Positions 18,601 to 26,282 of a stretch of 56,975 bases of DNA are shown piece after piece. Numbering within the stretch: position 1 is the stretch's first letter; each line of letters opens with the position of its first letter. The notes under the pieces were generated by a model. It did not search any database. It saw only the letters and a list, made by a program, of their open reading frames with translations, and had not been told where the DNA came from. The translations under genes were made by a program, and so were the position numbers. The stretch is taken from contig CALMNM010000106.1 in NCBI GenBank assembly GCA_937868795.1, forward strand, positions 1-56,975. The letters are read 5' to 3'. This DNA is from an uncultured Acholeplasma sp. (GTDB taxonomy: Bacteria; Bacillota_I; Bacilli_A; Acholeplasmatales; Acholeplasmataceae).

Positions 18601-19181
18601 CGGTCAAATTCTTTATAATCAATGACTTCAATGGATTGAACTTCATGAGAGGTTCTAAATCCATCAAAGAAATGAACGAATGGAATACTTGATTTAATGG
18701 CAGATAAATGTGCTACACCTGCTAAATCCATGGCGGATTGAACAGATGTGGACGCGATCATTGCCCAACCTGTTTGACGTGCTGCCATGACGTCTTGGTG
18801 ATCACCAAAGATCGAAAGTGCCTGAGCAGCAATCGAACGTGCAGCAACATGCATCACCCCTGGTAACAATTGACCTGCGATCTTATACATGTTAGGAATC
18901 TTTAAGAGAAGCCCTTGGGATGCCGTGAACGTCGAGGTTAGTACACCCATTTGTAATGAACCGTGGACCGTTCCTGCAGCGCCTGCTTCACTTTGCATTT
19001 CGATGACCTTCACAGGCATTCCGAATAGATTCTTTTTCCCTTCAGATGCCCATAGATCAACATACTGTGCCATAGGTGAAGATGGTGTAATAGGGTAAAT
19101 CCCTGCAACTTCACTGAACGCATATGCACAATATGCGGCAGCTTCATTTCCATCCATGGACTTAATAACTTTTTTAACCAT
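15651..19181 (-). CDS. nifJ: Pyruvate:ferredoxin (flavodoxin) oxidoreductase
   Basis: 1176 residues, full length for the single-chain enzyme. N-terminal pyrimidine-binding domain: MDGNEAAAYCAYAFSEVAGIYPITPSSPM. Two 4Fe-4S motifs are CIQCNQCVFACPHG and CTECGVCVQVCP, with the proximal-cluster motif SGACAGCGETPY after them. The TPP-binding region contains GGDGWAYDIGYGG and LDTEVYSNTGGQSSKS. The enzyme oxidises pyruvate with CoA to acetyl-CoA and CO2 in the cytoplasm, passing electrons to ferredoxin or flavodoxin. The start is ATG 19181, because AGGAGG lies just before it; a frame from 19196 would include that site. It lies 19 bases after bcp. It implies anaerobic fermentative metabolism. Confidence 0.97.
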   Translation of the reverse strand: MVKKVIKSMDGNEAAAYCAYAFSEVAGIYPITPSSPMAQYVDLWASEGKKNLFGMPVKVIEMQSEAGAAGTVHGSLQMGVLTSTFTASQGLLLKIPNMYKIAGQLLPGVMHVAARSIAAQALSIFGDHQDVMAARQTGWAMIASTSVQSAMDLAGVAHLSAIKSSIPFVHFFDGFRTSHEVQSIEVIDYKEFDRLLDKEALAKFRAKGLNPMHPVTRGTAQSDDVYFQTRVLQASHYAGIPDVVNDYMQEISKITGRPYAPFVYYGDPQATDVVIAMGSVIEAAQQTIDHLREQGKKVGLLSVHLYRPFSAEYFLKAMPESVKRITVLDRTIEPGATGDPLYLDVRSIYYGKEKQPLILGGRYGLSSKDTTAAMLVAVFDNMAGEQKDQFTLGINDDVTHTSLKIDTTIDVSDKDATELLFFGLGSDGTVGASKNITKIIGDKTTLYSQAYASYDSKKAGGVTRMHLRFSPKPIKSTYLVNYPHFVSCSTDTYLRKYDMLKGLREGGTFLLNTQTPAENIEELLPNKVKRQLAMKKAKFYIINAVDLAYQIGLGRRINTIMQSAFFKLNEHLLPYEEANTYMKKYAEKTYGRKGEAIVELNNNAIDAGYKHLVEVKVNPEWALLEDEAKVETDRPDFVRKIADIVNAIEGDSLPVSAFLGYEDAHMENGSAAYEKRGIANYVPEWRSENCIQCNQCVFACPHGVIRGFLADENEASGAPEGAKMLQAKGKGMEGYKFTIQVSTLDCTECGVCVQVCPTPNKSLVMVPIGDELAKGSQETANYFFNEVTYKDLGTDNAKNLSFQQPLFEFSGACAGCGETPYIKALTQLYGDHMIFANATGCTSIYGGSFPATPYTTNPEGFGPAWANSLFEDNAEFGFGMKIAYETMRDRVQTLLVDHLDEMPEAVKALAEEWVANRKSVDVTRRIQKEILPLLEKIDKPYAKELITMKDYFVKVSQWIMGGDGWAYDIGYGGIDHVIANNEDVNIIVLDTEVYSNTGGQSSKSAPKGSIAKFTAAGKGTKKKDLAAIAMSYGHVYVAQISHGASPAQVIRAMKEAESYEGPSIIICYAPCIEHGIKGGMQNTFAQAKLATECGYWPTFRFDPRREAEGKNPFIIDSKQPVWDKYQDYLLSESRYSQLAQINPDHAAELLAANLNDAKRRWKMYQRYAAMDYAIAE

Positions 19182-19200
19182 GAAAATCCTCCTCAAAACA

Positions 19201-19656
19201 TTATTTCAATGCATTTAATATTTCTGATGCATTCTCACTTGGAGATGCTTTTTCAAACACGTGTGTAATGATCCCTTGCTCATCAATAATGAAGGTGCTT
19301 CGACTCATGCCCATGTATTTTTTACCATACATGCTTTTTTCAACCCACACTCCAAAATATTCAGCCACCTCTACGTTCTCATCACTTAAGAGAAGAAAGG
19401 GTAGTTGATATTTTTCGATGAACATTTTATGGCTCTCAGGACTATCTTTACTGATGCCGATGACTTTGATGCCAGCTTTTTTAAAGCCATCATAAGCATC
19501 TCTAAAGGCACATGCCTGGGTTGTACATCCTGGGGTATCATCTTTTGGATAAAAATAGATGACCACTTTTTGTCCTAAATAATCACTGAGCCGATGGATT
19601 GTATGATCGGCATCTGGTAAACTGAAATCACGAATCTTCGTTCCCACAGATAACAT
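19201..19656 (-). CDS. bcp: BCP-type thiol peroxidase
   Basis: 151 residues, typical for a BCP/PrxQ peroxiredoxin. The motif DDTPGCTTQAC holds the peroxidatic Cys 44 and a resolving Cys 49. YFYPKDDTPGC and a conserved Arg later (GMSRSTFIID) complete the active site. It reduces hydrogen or organic peroxides using thioredoxin. The start is ATG 19656, with GGAGG five bases upstream, rather than the in-frame ATG at 19668. It is the first gene of a unit with the oxygen-sensitive pyruvate:ferredoxin oxidoreductase, so it may protect that enzyme. Confidence 0.95.
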   Translation of the reverse strand: MLSVGTKIRDFSLPDADHTIHRLSDYLGQKVVIYFYPKDDTPGCTTQACAFRDAYDGFKKAGIKVIGISKDSPESHKMFIEKYQLPFLLLSDENVEVAEYFGVWVEKSMYGKKYMGMSRSTFIIDEQGIITHVFEKASPSENASEILNALK

Positions 19657-19668
19657 AGAAGCCTCCAT

Positions 19669-19813
19669 ATATTATTCTTTAATCCAGCATTTTTATTATA
19701 CTCTATAAGTCAAGAAAAATACACCCAAAAATAATGAAAACGGGTACATTGTAAACTTTGTAAATTAATGACCCATAAAAACCCATAATTGTACGTTATC
19801 TTTAGATATCTTC
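19669..19813. other. Intergenic region upstream of bcp
   Basis: A minus-strand -10 TATAAT lies at 19695-19700, with a weak -35 (TGTATT at 19718-19723), 39 bases before the bcp ATG. The rest holds short direct and inverted repeats of TTTACA, GTACA and ATGGGT words. I saw no ORF or clear operator there. Confidence 0.4.
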
Positions 19814-19850
19814 CAAAAAGAAAAAGAATGAACGAGGGTTCGTTATTCCT
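19814..19850 (-). terminator. Terminator after tRNA-Leu
   Basis: Hairpin GAATGAACGA (19826-19835) and TCGTTATTC (19840-19848) with a 4-base loop and one bulge. On the minus strand it is followed by TTTTTCTTTTT. Confidence 0.7.
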
Positions 19851-19891
19851 TTTCTCAATAAAAAGATTCAATTCTGAAAGGTTTCATTCAA

Positions 19892-19975
19892 TGGTGCGGG
19901 TGACAGGATTTGAACCTGCACGCCATAGGCGCTAGATCCTAAGTCTAGTGCGTCTGCCAATTTCGCCACACCCGC
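19892..19975 (-). tRNA. tRNA-Leu (anticodon UAG)
   Basis: 84 bases including an encoded CCA. Acceptor stem GCGGGTG/CACCCGC, TPsiC arm with GGTTCAAATCC, a long variable arm typical of class II tRNA, and anticodon loop CTTAGGA giving UAG. It is transcribed alone. Confidence 0.96.
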
Positions 19976-19984
19976 GCAAATCGA

Positions 19985-20013
19985 ATTATACCTTTTTTTT
20001 AGATGGGTGTCAA
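19985..20013 (-). promoter_or_regulatory. Consensus promoter of tRNA-Leu
   Basis: Perfect TTGACA (20008-20013), a 17-base spacer and perfect TATAAT (19985-19990), ending 10 bases upstream of the tRNA 5' end. This is the only full-consensus promoter I noticed in the window. Confidence 0.9.
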
Positions 20014-20026
20014 TTCTTTTTTGAAA

Positions 20027-21574
20027 TTAGGGTTTCTTATGTTTGATGATGAACCAAACACCGGTTCCTAACAGTGCTAATGCAGCTAAAGATGTAACAA
20101 TCCACATCCATGAAAGCCCTGATTCTTCATCGACGTTTATTAAAACTCTTGATGTGACTTCTTCTCCATCAAGCACGTAGGAAAGATAGACATAATACTC
20201 ACCTTCTTGGTCTTCACGTCCAGCATATTCGTTATAGAGAATGGAAACACTAGATACCGATAAACCTTGAGAAGCCGTGTGTTGGATAAACCAATCGATA
20301 ATGTCTTCATCTGACATAAGTTCTGCCGTTGAGCGTTCGATGATGTCACTCCCAATTTCGAAAGTAGGACCTTGGTGATCGATGACGTGAATGTAAACAC
20401 TAAAAGTGGTTGTGTTAAGTTGCGTATCTTGTGCTTGATAAGTGACTAAGTAACGTCCAGGTGTTTGAGTTTGCATATATTCATCTGTAGTTATTGTGAC
20501 TGTCACATTACTTAAATCAACAGCATCTGTAATCTCAAAATGATTTTTGATGTCATTTGTTGTTAAGGGGGTATCTGTGGTATATAAATAGATGGATGTC
20601 GGTCCATAAACTATAGGTGGGACATTGTCAACCAGATTAATCGTTACATTAATCGTTTCTTCGTTTCCAGAACTATCTACGGCTTTAAGTAATACGGCAT
20701 ATGTCCCTGGTGTGGTCGCGGCTGAATAAGTGTCCGAGATGACCATTAAATCAGAACTATCCAAATCATCAACGTTATCAGAGACAATAACATAACTCTT
20801 GATCGTGGAAATACTCCATTTACTAGCGATTGGAATATCCAATGGCGCTTCAACTGAAAGAACTGGCTTTGTGAGATCAAATATTTTAACGTCAAGATAG
20901 AATTTTTTACGAACATGATTATAAATGGTTTCAAAAACCATCCGATAGGTCCCAGGTGATTTATCCGAACTGCTATACGCATCCGATAATAATGTTTTCG
21001 TGATTTGATTCCCATAAGGATCTTTTGCAGTCACAAACGATTCAATGGTTGCTAACGAGGGTAAAGCATCATAATCTACAGGAAGCACACCACCATAACT
21101 CATCACCTCAGTTGGCATGAGATAGGGAACAAATCCACTAAAGTCCTGATATGTTCCTTGATACAGCATAATCTCATAGTTATTCACGTCAGATACAGGA
21201 ACATGATGCATATCGATGAGACCCGTCGTGGACTGAAATTCAATGTAGGCTCTTTGGTTGGTAGGGTCATTGACCAAATACGTTTCAAACGCATTCGATC
21301 CATCATTTTCGTCAAACGCAATGTAAAGATTTGCAATATCAGCGATATAATCAGAAAGATAGGTATGACTCATGACTAGGGTATACGTTTGATTAACCTC
21401 TAAACTAAGTGTTTCTGCGTAGTAGGCGACATCCGGATTGTACTTATACCCATTGAGTAATGAGAGATTTAAAAGATTAATTTCATTCAAGGGTATTGTT
21501 TCTTCAGCTCTGGATGTGACATGGAAACTAAAGGCAACAAACATCATTAAGACCAGCAATACGATTTTTTTCAT
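20027..21574 (-). CDS. Ig-like repeat surface protein with C-terminal membrane anchor
   Basis: 515 residues. An N-terminal signal peptide (about 1-23, no lipobox Cys) and one C-terminal helix (about 490-510) followed by KHKKP anchor it with the bulk outside. From about residue 165 there are at least three DUF5011/HYR-like repeats. Each has a proline-rich opener, an ITD or VSD.VD segment, and the PGTY..... motif (SPGTYRMVF, TPGTYAVLL, TPGRYLVTY) ending near a conserved QD or DSSGN turn. It resembles the Ig-like domain at the OppA N-terminus. Such domains usually mediate adhesion or spacing at the surface; no enzymatic motif is seen. RBS AGGAGGTAAG precedes the ATG. Confidence 0.8.
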   Translation of the reverse strand: MKKIVLLVLMMFVAFSFHVTSRAEETIPLNEINLLNLSLLNGYKYNPDVAYYAETLSLEVNQTYTLVMSHTYLSDYIADIANLYIAFDENDGSNAFETYLVNDPTNQRAYIEFQSTTGLIDMHHVPVSDVNNYEIMLYQGTYQDFSGFVPYLMPTEVMSYGGVLPVDYDALPSLATIESFVTAKDPYGNQITKTLLSDAYSSSDKSPGTYRMVFETIYNHVRKKFYLDVKIFDLTKPVLSVEAPLDIPIASKWSISTIKSYVIVSDNVDDLDSSDLMVISDTYSAATTPGTYAVLLKAVDSSGNEETINVTINLVDNVPPIVYGPTSIYLYTTDTPLTTNDIKNHFEITDAVDLSNVTVTITTDEYMQTQTPGRYLVTYQAQDTQLNTTTFSVYIHVIDHQGPTFEIGSDIIERSTAELMSDEDIIDWFIQHTASQGLSVSSVSILYNEYAGREDQEGEYYVYLSYVLDGEEVTSRVLINVDEESGLSWMWIVTSLAALALLGTGVWFIIKHKKP

Positions 21575-21630
21575 TTTTCTTACCTCCTGACCTATGTTAT
21601 AAAACAGGAGATAAATTTACTTTAATAAAT

Positions 21631-21651
21631 AAAAAAAGGAGTGATCTCCTT
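21631..21651 (-). terminator. Terminator of the Gln-Gln-His tRNA cluster
   Basis: 6-bp stem AAGGAG/CTCCTT with a 4-base loop, followed by a T run on the minus strand, 12 bases past the last tRNA. Confidence 0.85.
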
Positions 21652-21662
21652 ACATAGACTTA

Positions 21663-21736
21663 TGGCAGGGCTAGCTGGATTCGAACCAACGATCGAAGGG
21701 TCAGAGCCTTCTGCCTTACCACTTGGCTATAGCCCT
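21663..21736 (-). tRNA. tRNA-Gln (anticodon CUG)
   Basis: 74 bases including CCA. Acceptor AGGGCTA/TAGCCCT, anticodon stem GAAGG/CCTTC around loop CTCTGAC, giving CUG. Typical tRNA-Gln D arm AGCCAAGTGGTAAGGCA. A dedicated CUG tRNA beside the UUG one is a small luxury for a low-GC genome. Confidence 0.95.
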
Positions 21737-21762
21737 AAAACGAGCGGTTATCTAAAAAATAA

Positions 21763-21836
21763 TGGCAGGCCCAGCTGGATTCGAACCAACGATGAGGGAG
21801 TCAAAGTCCCTTGCCTTACCCCTTGGCTATGGGCCT
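21763..21836 (-). tRNA. tRNA-Gln (anticodon UUG)
   Basis: 74 bases including CCA. Loop CTTTGAC gives anticodon UUG. It is closely similar to the neighbouring Gln-CUG gene in the D and T arms, which suggests the pair arose by duplication. Confidence 0.95.
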
Positions 21837-21843
21837 ACCTTCG

Positions 21844-21920
21844 TGGGGCGGCTGATGGGAGTTGAACCCACCAATGTCGGAGCCACAATCCGATGCGTTT
21901 ACCGCTTCGCCACAGCCGCC
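21844..21920 (-). tRNA. tRNA-His (anticodon GUG)
   Basis: Acceptor GCGGCTG/CAGCCGC with encoded CCA. The extra 5' G (G-1, at 21920) pairs with C73 (21847), the tRNA-His identity element. Anticodon loop TTGTGGC gives GUG. It is first in the three-tRNA unit. Confidence 0.95.
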
Positions 21921-21939
21921 GTGTGATAGCGCAATTATT

Positions 21940-21967
21940 ATTATACAATATTATTCATATTTGTAAA
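21940..21967 (-). promoter_or_regulatory. Promoter of the His-Gln-Gln tRNA unit
   Basis: Minus-strand TTTACA (21962-21967), a 16-base spacer and TATAAT (21940-21945), 20 bases upstream of tRNA-His. Confidence 0.75.
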
Positions 21968-22047
21968 GTGAAATTGTGTTATTTTTTTTTATTGATTGAA
22001 TATCGAAACGAGATAAAGTAAACTATACAAAGAGAGGTGTGAGCAGC

Positions 22048-23034
22048 ATGTTAAAATGGGTTTTACGATTTTTTTATCTCATGATCATTATGGTTGCTAC
22101 CGTTTATGTCTACGGAAGCGCTAATTATAGTCGTTTGGAAGCGTATTATGCTGAATATATGAACGATTATGTTGATGACGAAGCAACATATTTAGAAGGC
22201 ATCAATACATTGATGAATATCGATTATCATCAGGAAAATCCAGCATATACCTATGTCGCAACGAGTGATACACATAAGTTTACGTTAAGTATTTATGCGA
22301 TTGGTGTGACACTTGATGACACATTGTATGATGGAATGATGATTTTTATCAATGATGTTGACATCACAGAGGATGGAACACCCGTAGAAAATCCTAAACT
22401 AAAAATTGAAGTGACGTTAAGTGATAACACATATTTATCTGGTGAAGAAAAGGTGAATACAGCAACAGTACTTCATGATCCAGAAAAGCCTTTCCCTTAT
22501 TCTTATGTTCCCGCACTCTTCTTGCTTTATGCTGATAATTATTTACAAATTCCTCAAGAAGAAGGTTCAACAGATCCCATTAGTTATGCCATGGTCGAAC
22601 AGATCAGTATTGCATACTCCAATGGAGAAACCGATGAAGATGGTGCATTAGTCTATAATGATACGTTATTGTTCATTGGTGCTGCATCTGAACTTGCGGA
22701 TGCCGCTTATAATAAACTTTCTACACTCACGATTGATAATGCCACCTTGCAGGTATCTGAAAATTTTGCAGGAAATCAACCCACAGACGATGAAATGACA
22801 ACGTTTGGTCTAAATGCAAATCGTGGTGATTTAACCGAGTTCAACAGTGTCATTTTTAGAACCATGGCGATTTATGTACTCATCGTCCTCGCCTTAACAT
22901 ATGTACTCTTCTTCCATAAGATGGTCATGGACAAAGTGAGATCAAGACGTATGGATGGGACCAATCAAAATAAACCCAAAGTTGAAGAGGCAATCTTCAA
23001 AGATATCGAATATCCTAAAGAGGATGGGAAGTAA
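22048..23034 (+). CDS. Bitopic membrane protein of unknown function
   Basis: 328 residues. One N-terminal membrane helix (about 3-23), a long acidic extracytoplasmic domain (about 25-270) rich in Asp, Glu, Thr and Tyr, a second helix (about 275-297), and a basic cytoplasmic tail. I do not recognise the family. The start is ATG 22048 because GAGAGGTG sits 8 bases before it; an in-frame GTG at 22039 overlaps that site. It is not obviously in an operon and lies between tRNA genes; its stop codon is inside a terminator hairpin. Confidence 0.8.
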   Translation: MLKWVLRFFYLMIIMVATVYVYGSANYSRLEAYYAEYMNDYVDDEATYLEGINTLMNIDYHQENPAYTYVATSDTHKFTLSIYAIGVTLDDTLYDGMMIFINDVDITEDGTPVENPKLKIEVTLSDNTYLSGEEKVNTATVLHDPEKPFPYSYVPALFLLYADNYLQIPQEEGSTDPISYAMVEQISIAYSNGETDEDGALVYNDTLLFIGAASELADAAYNKLSTLTIDNATLQVSENFAGNQPTDDEMTTFGLNANRGDLTEFNSVIFRTMAIYVLIVLALTYVLFFHKMVMDKVRSRRMDGTNQNKPKVEEAIFKDIEYPKEDGK

Positions 23035-23048
23035 TTTCCATCCTTTTT
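23021..23048 (+). terminator. Terminator overlapping the stop of the 22048 gene
   Basis: 10-bp stem AGGATGGGAA / TTTCCATCCT with loop GTAA and a T6 tail. Confidence 0.85.
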
Positions 23049-23062
23049 TCTTCATCTAATCA

Positions 23063-23092
23063 TTGCATTTTTGTTTTTGTCTATGCTATACT
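23063..23092 (+). promoter_or_regulatory. Promoter of tRNA-Trp
   Basis: TTGCAT (23063-23068), an 18-base spacer and TATACT (23087-23092) preceded by TGC, an extended -10. Confidence 0.6.
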
Positions 23093-23107
23093 TACTTATG
23101 CGCATAG

Positions 23108-23182
23108 AGGGGTATGGTGTCAACGGTAGCACAGCGGTCTCCAAAACCGTCAGTACGGGTTCGAATCCTGTTACCCCTGCCA
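23108..23182 (+). tRNA. tRNA-Trp (anticodon CCA)
   Basis: 75 bases with CCA. Acceptor AGGGGTA/TACCCCT; anticodon loop CTCCAAA gives CCA, which reads UGG only. With TGA stops in this window, this argues against the UGA-Trp code of most mycoplasmas. Confidence 0.95.
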
Positions 23183-23190
23183 TGAAAAAT

Positions 23191-23216
23191 AAAGTCCATT
23201 GCTGGACTTTTTTTGT
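23191..23216 (+). terminator. Terminator of tRNA-Trp
   Basis: 8-bp perfect stem AAAGTCCA/TGGACTTT, loop TTGC, followed by T7. It lies just before the convergent phoR stop. Confidence 0.9.
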
Positions 23217-23226
23217 TTTGTCATTA

Positions 23227-24924
23227 TTATTCTTGATGATCCTTGCTAAACTTGACAATAATGTGTGTCCCACGTGACATTGAACTCTTTAAATCGATGG
23301 TCCCTTCGTATTTCATCACAATGTGTTTCACAATCGCTAATCCTAAGCCAGTCCCCCCATCTTGTCGACCTTTATCGACACGATAAAAGCGTTCAAAGAC
23401 ACGTTGCTGGTGTTCGGGAGCAATCCCGATCCCCTGATCTTTTACTGAAAAGACAATATCATTAGCTTGTGCTTTGAGAATGACTTGGACTGTTTTTTGA
23501 TCTTCACTATACTTGATTGCATTTTCGATAAGATTTTTAAATAGTTTATGCATATCAATGGGGTCACAAAGATATTCGATGCGTGATAATGTTGGGTTTA
23601 TCGTGATATTTTTCGCATCAGCAAGCGGTTTAAGCTGACTTAAAACATCACTTAATATCTGTTCAAGATGGACGTTTTGATATGTTTTTTCTTTTAAATT
23701 CTCAAGTCTGGAAAGCATGAGCATATCCTCAACAAGCGCTGCCATCATTTCAGTTTGTTGAACGATATTATGAGCTGTTGGAGAAATCTCGTCGTGCGAA
23801 ATCAATCCATGTTCTATCAATTCTGCATACCCTCTGATCGCGGTTAATGGACTTTTAAGTTCGTGAGATGCATGACTGAAGAAATCACGTTTGATTTGTT
23901 CAATGGCACGTTCTTGAGTCACATCTTTAAAGGTGATAAGAACGGTTGCTTGTGACTTATTTCTTCCTTCAGCATTGACGTGAAACGCTTTAAACTCAAT
24001 CGTTTTTCCTTCCATTTTTGAATCAAACGTCACGTTGGTCTGTCCTTGATTGGTTTTAGTAATAGCCTCTTTGATTTGATTATCTCTAATCATGTAGTAT
24101 GAAGGTTTATCATAGGCTTCGTCGTTTAGATGGAATAGGCTTGCTGCATCATCATTAAAATAGACAAGTTCTTCACGGTCATTGAAAAGCATGACACCTT
24201 GTTTGAGCTCATTTAGAATTTCTTTGAGTTGTATTTGATAGGTTTCAATTGAACGTAGATTTTTATCCGTTTCCAAATTAATCCGGTTCATTTCATTCAG
24301 TAAATCATTAATCTCTGGATAGGGTGAAGTAAGAGCCATGACTTCATAGTTCCCTTCAGATAGTGCGGTCAAACCTACTTTAACTTTTTCCCATGGAGCC
24401 ATGACATTTTTATTGATTCTTACCAATCCCACATAATAGAAACCAATAAATCCAAAGGAGGTTAATATCAAAATCCAAAGGAGTCTGGAGTAGTATACTG
24501 ACTGCGAAGCGAGCGGGATTGATACCCTTAAAATGTTCTGGTCATCCATTCGCTTTGCCATATAAAAGAGTTCTTCTCCGATAGTTAATGAAGTGCGAAC
24601 TGACATGGATCCTAAGTTTCTAACCTCTGGTCTTTGACTCTTATCTTGGCCAGTTTCTTCATCATGTGAATCAGCAAGGACAATACCATCGGGATTAAGA
24701 ATGGTGATGCGTCTTCCTGTTTCAATTTGATATTCACTGACAAATTCTAATGGTGTTCCTTCATAAGATTCATATTCTAACTCAACTTCTGCAAGCACAA
24801 AAGAAACCAAAGCTTTTTGTTGGTTTTGTTGCAGTGTATAGATGCCGATAAAAACGATGATAAAAAAGATAATAAACGCGATCAGCATCAAGATGATGTT
24901 ATTTCTTATGAGTGCCTGTTTCAT
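23227..24924 (-). CDS. phoR: Phosphate-responsive sensor histidine kinase PhoR
   Basis: 565 residues. TM1 about 9-30, an extracytoplasmic domain to about 145, TM2 about 147-168, a HAMP-like linker to about 218, and a PAS domain about 228-335 (LKQGVMLFNDREELVYFND). HisKA carries the phospho-acceptor His 354 in ASHELKSPLTA. The ATPase domain has an N box (NLIENAIKYS), G1 (VKDQGIGIAP), F box (FERFYRVDKG) and G2 (GGTGLGLAIVKH). The start overlaps the response regulator stop by 4 bases. It ends the pst-phoU-phoPR cluster, so phosphate sensing through PstSCAB and PhoU is the likely input. Confidence 0.92.
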   Translation of the reverse strand: MKQALIRNNIILMLIAFIIFFIIVFIGIYTLQQNQQKALVSFVLAEVELEYESYEGTPLEFVSEYQIETGRRITILNPDGIVLADSHDEETGQDKSQRPEVRNLGSMSVRTSLTIGEELFYMAKRMDDQNILRVSIPLASQSVYYSRLLWILILTSFGFIGFYYVGLVRINKNVMAPWEKVKVGLTALSEGNYEVMALTSPYPEINDLLNEMNRINLETDKNLRSIETYQIQLKEILNELKQGVMLFNDREELVYFNDDAASLFHLNDEAYDKPSYYMIRDNQIKEAITKTNQGQTNVTFDSKMEGKTIEFKAFHVNAEGRNKSQATVLITFKDVTQERAIEQIKRDFFSHASHELKSPLTAIRGYAELIEHGLISHDEISPTAHNIVQQTEMMAALVEDMLMLSRLENLKEKTYQNVHLEQILSDVLSQLKPLADAKNITINPTLSRIEYLCDPIDMHKLFKNLIENAIKYSEDQKTVQVILKAQANDIVFSVKDQGIGIAPEHQQRVFERFYRVDKGRQDGGTGLGLAIVKHIVMKYEGTIDLKSSMSRGTHIIVKFSKDHQE

Positions 24925-25583
24925 TCAATTTGATAACCTATACCTCTGATCGTCACGATTTCAGCTGTGCTGTTTTGTGACTTGAGTTTTTCGCGAAGCG
25001 ATTTAATGTGCATATCCAAAGTTCGTGTCTCACCGATGAAGTCAGTTTCCCATACTTCCTTAAATATCGTTTCTTTTGAGACAACGTTTTTTTGGTTTTT
25101 CATCAGTAATTTTAATATTGAATATTCTTTATTGGTCAAATAAACATATGTGTTTTCCACTGTGAGTTGATGCTTCTTATCATCGAGGATGACATTACCA
25201 ATCGACCACTTTCGATCATCATTTAGTTTTCTCAATTTTGATTGAATACGGGAAGTTAATTCAAGTACACCGAAGGGTTTTGTCATGTAATCATCTGCGC
25301 CATGATCTAAAGCAATAACTTTGTCCATTTCGCTTTGTAAAGCCGATACAACCATAATAGGAATCGTTTGATCTTGTTTTCTTACCCACTGGAGAACATC
25401 GAGTCCTGAGCGATCCGGTAACATGATATCAAGTAATATCATGTCGGGTTTCTCTTCTTTAAATGCTCTCATAAATGATTCAGCAGTCTTAAACCCTTCC
25501 CCATCCATACCAGCATGAGCAATGGTTTTTTCGATAATATAACCAATGGCTTGATCATCTTCGACATAATATATTTTTGGCAT
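24921..25583 (-). CDS. phoP: Response regulator PhoP/PhoB, OmpR family
   Basis: 220 residues. Receiver domain with acidic pair EDD (8-10), phospho-acceptor Asp 52 (LLDIMLPDRSG) and the conserved Lys in YMTKPFG. The C-terminal winged helix contains LTNKEYSILKLLMKN and ends IRGIGYQIE. The start is ATG 25583 with CTAGGAGGGTG just before it, which excludes the long frame beginning at 25694. It probably binds the TTTACA repeats upstream of pstS. It lies 10 bases after phoU. Confidence 0.93.
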   Translation of the reverse strand: MPKIYYVEDDQAIGYIIEKTIAHAGMDGEGFKTAESFMRAFKEEKPDMILLDIMLPDRSGLDVLQWVRKQDQTIPIMVVSALQSEMDKVIALDHGADDYMTKPFGVLELTSRIQSKLRKLNDDRKWSIGNVILDDKKHQLTVENTYVYLTNKEYSILKLLMKNQKNVVSKETIFKEVWETDFIGETRTLDMHIKSLREKLKSQNSTAEIVTIRGIGYQIE

Positions 25584-25593
25584 AAACACCCTC

Positions 25594-26256
25594 CTAGAAA
25601 AGTAGTGTATTTTTGTGAGTTCCCTTAACCATAAAGATGATCCACTGTGCGATGTTGACCGCATGATCTCCCACACGTTCGAAGTATTTAGCAACCATCA
25701 AAATATAGATTGCTTCATTGGGATCAATGTTATCATTTTTGAGTTCTGTCGTCATTTTGTTAATCACTTGCTGGAAAAGCGAGTCCACTTCATCATCTTG
25801 ATCAATGACTTCTCTGGCTAGTTTTTCATCAACTTTTACAAGTCCATCAATGCTTTTTAATACCATTTGTTCAACGACTTCTGCCATTTTTGATGTCAGA
25901 GGCATGACGCGTTGATTACGTGAATCCGTTAGATGCAGTGTCATTTCAGCGACATCAGAAGCATGATCTCCGATGCGTTCAAGATCAGTAATGAGTTTAA
26001 GAATACCTGTCACAAGTCTTAGATCACTGGCGACTGGTTGTTCCTTCCAAATGATTTTTAACGCACTTTTGGCGATCTCTTCCTCGTACTTATCGACGTC
26101 TTCATCTTTATCGATAACTTCACGAGCAAGCACTAAATCATTCGTTTTAAATGCTTTTAATCCTTCTCTTAAATTGGCTAAGGCAAGATCTGCCATAGCT
26201 GCGACTTCCTTTTTGAGTTCTTCAATGGATGTCATTAATGATTGTCTTAATGTCAT
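25594..26256 (-). CDS. phoU: Phosphate signalling protein PhoU
   Basis: 220 residues, usual length, made of two helical PhoU repeats. Metal-site-like motifs are EVIDKDEDVDKYEEEI in the first and EVIDQDDEVD in the second, with the conserved LERIGDHA and FERVGDHA signatures. PhoU links the Pst transporter to the PhoR kinase and holds the response off when phosphate is ample. It lies between pstB and phoP on the same strand. The RBS is AAGGAGACAACACT before the ATG. Confidence 0.96.
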   Translation of the reverse strand: MTLRQSLMTSIEELKKEVAAMADLALANLREGLKAFKTNDLVLAREVIDKDEDVDKYEEEIAKSALKIIWKEQPVASDLRLVTGILKLITDLERIGDHASDVAEMTLHLTDSRNQRVMPLTSKMAEVVEQMVLKSIDGLVKVDEKLAREVIDQDDEVDSLFQQVINKMTTELKNDNIDPNEAIYILMVAKYFERVGDHAVNIAQWIIFMVKGTHKNTLLF

Positions 26257-26282
26257 AGTGTTGTCTCCTTCATTATATCATA

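Noticed and set aside
21663-21836. Two tRNA-Gln genes as a possible degenerate duplicate
   Set aside because: Both fold fully, have different anticodons (CUG and UUG) and end in CCA, so both look functional.
24921-25694. Longer phoP frame starting at 25694
   Set aside because: It runs into phoU and ignores the strong ribosome binding site before ATG 25583.
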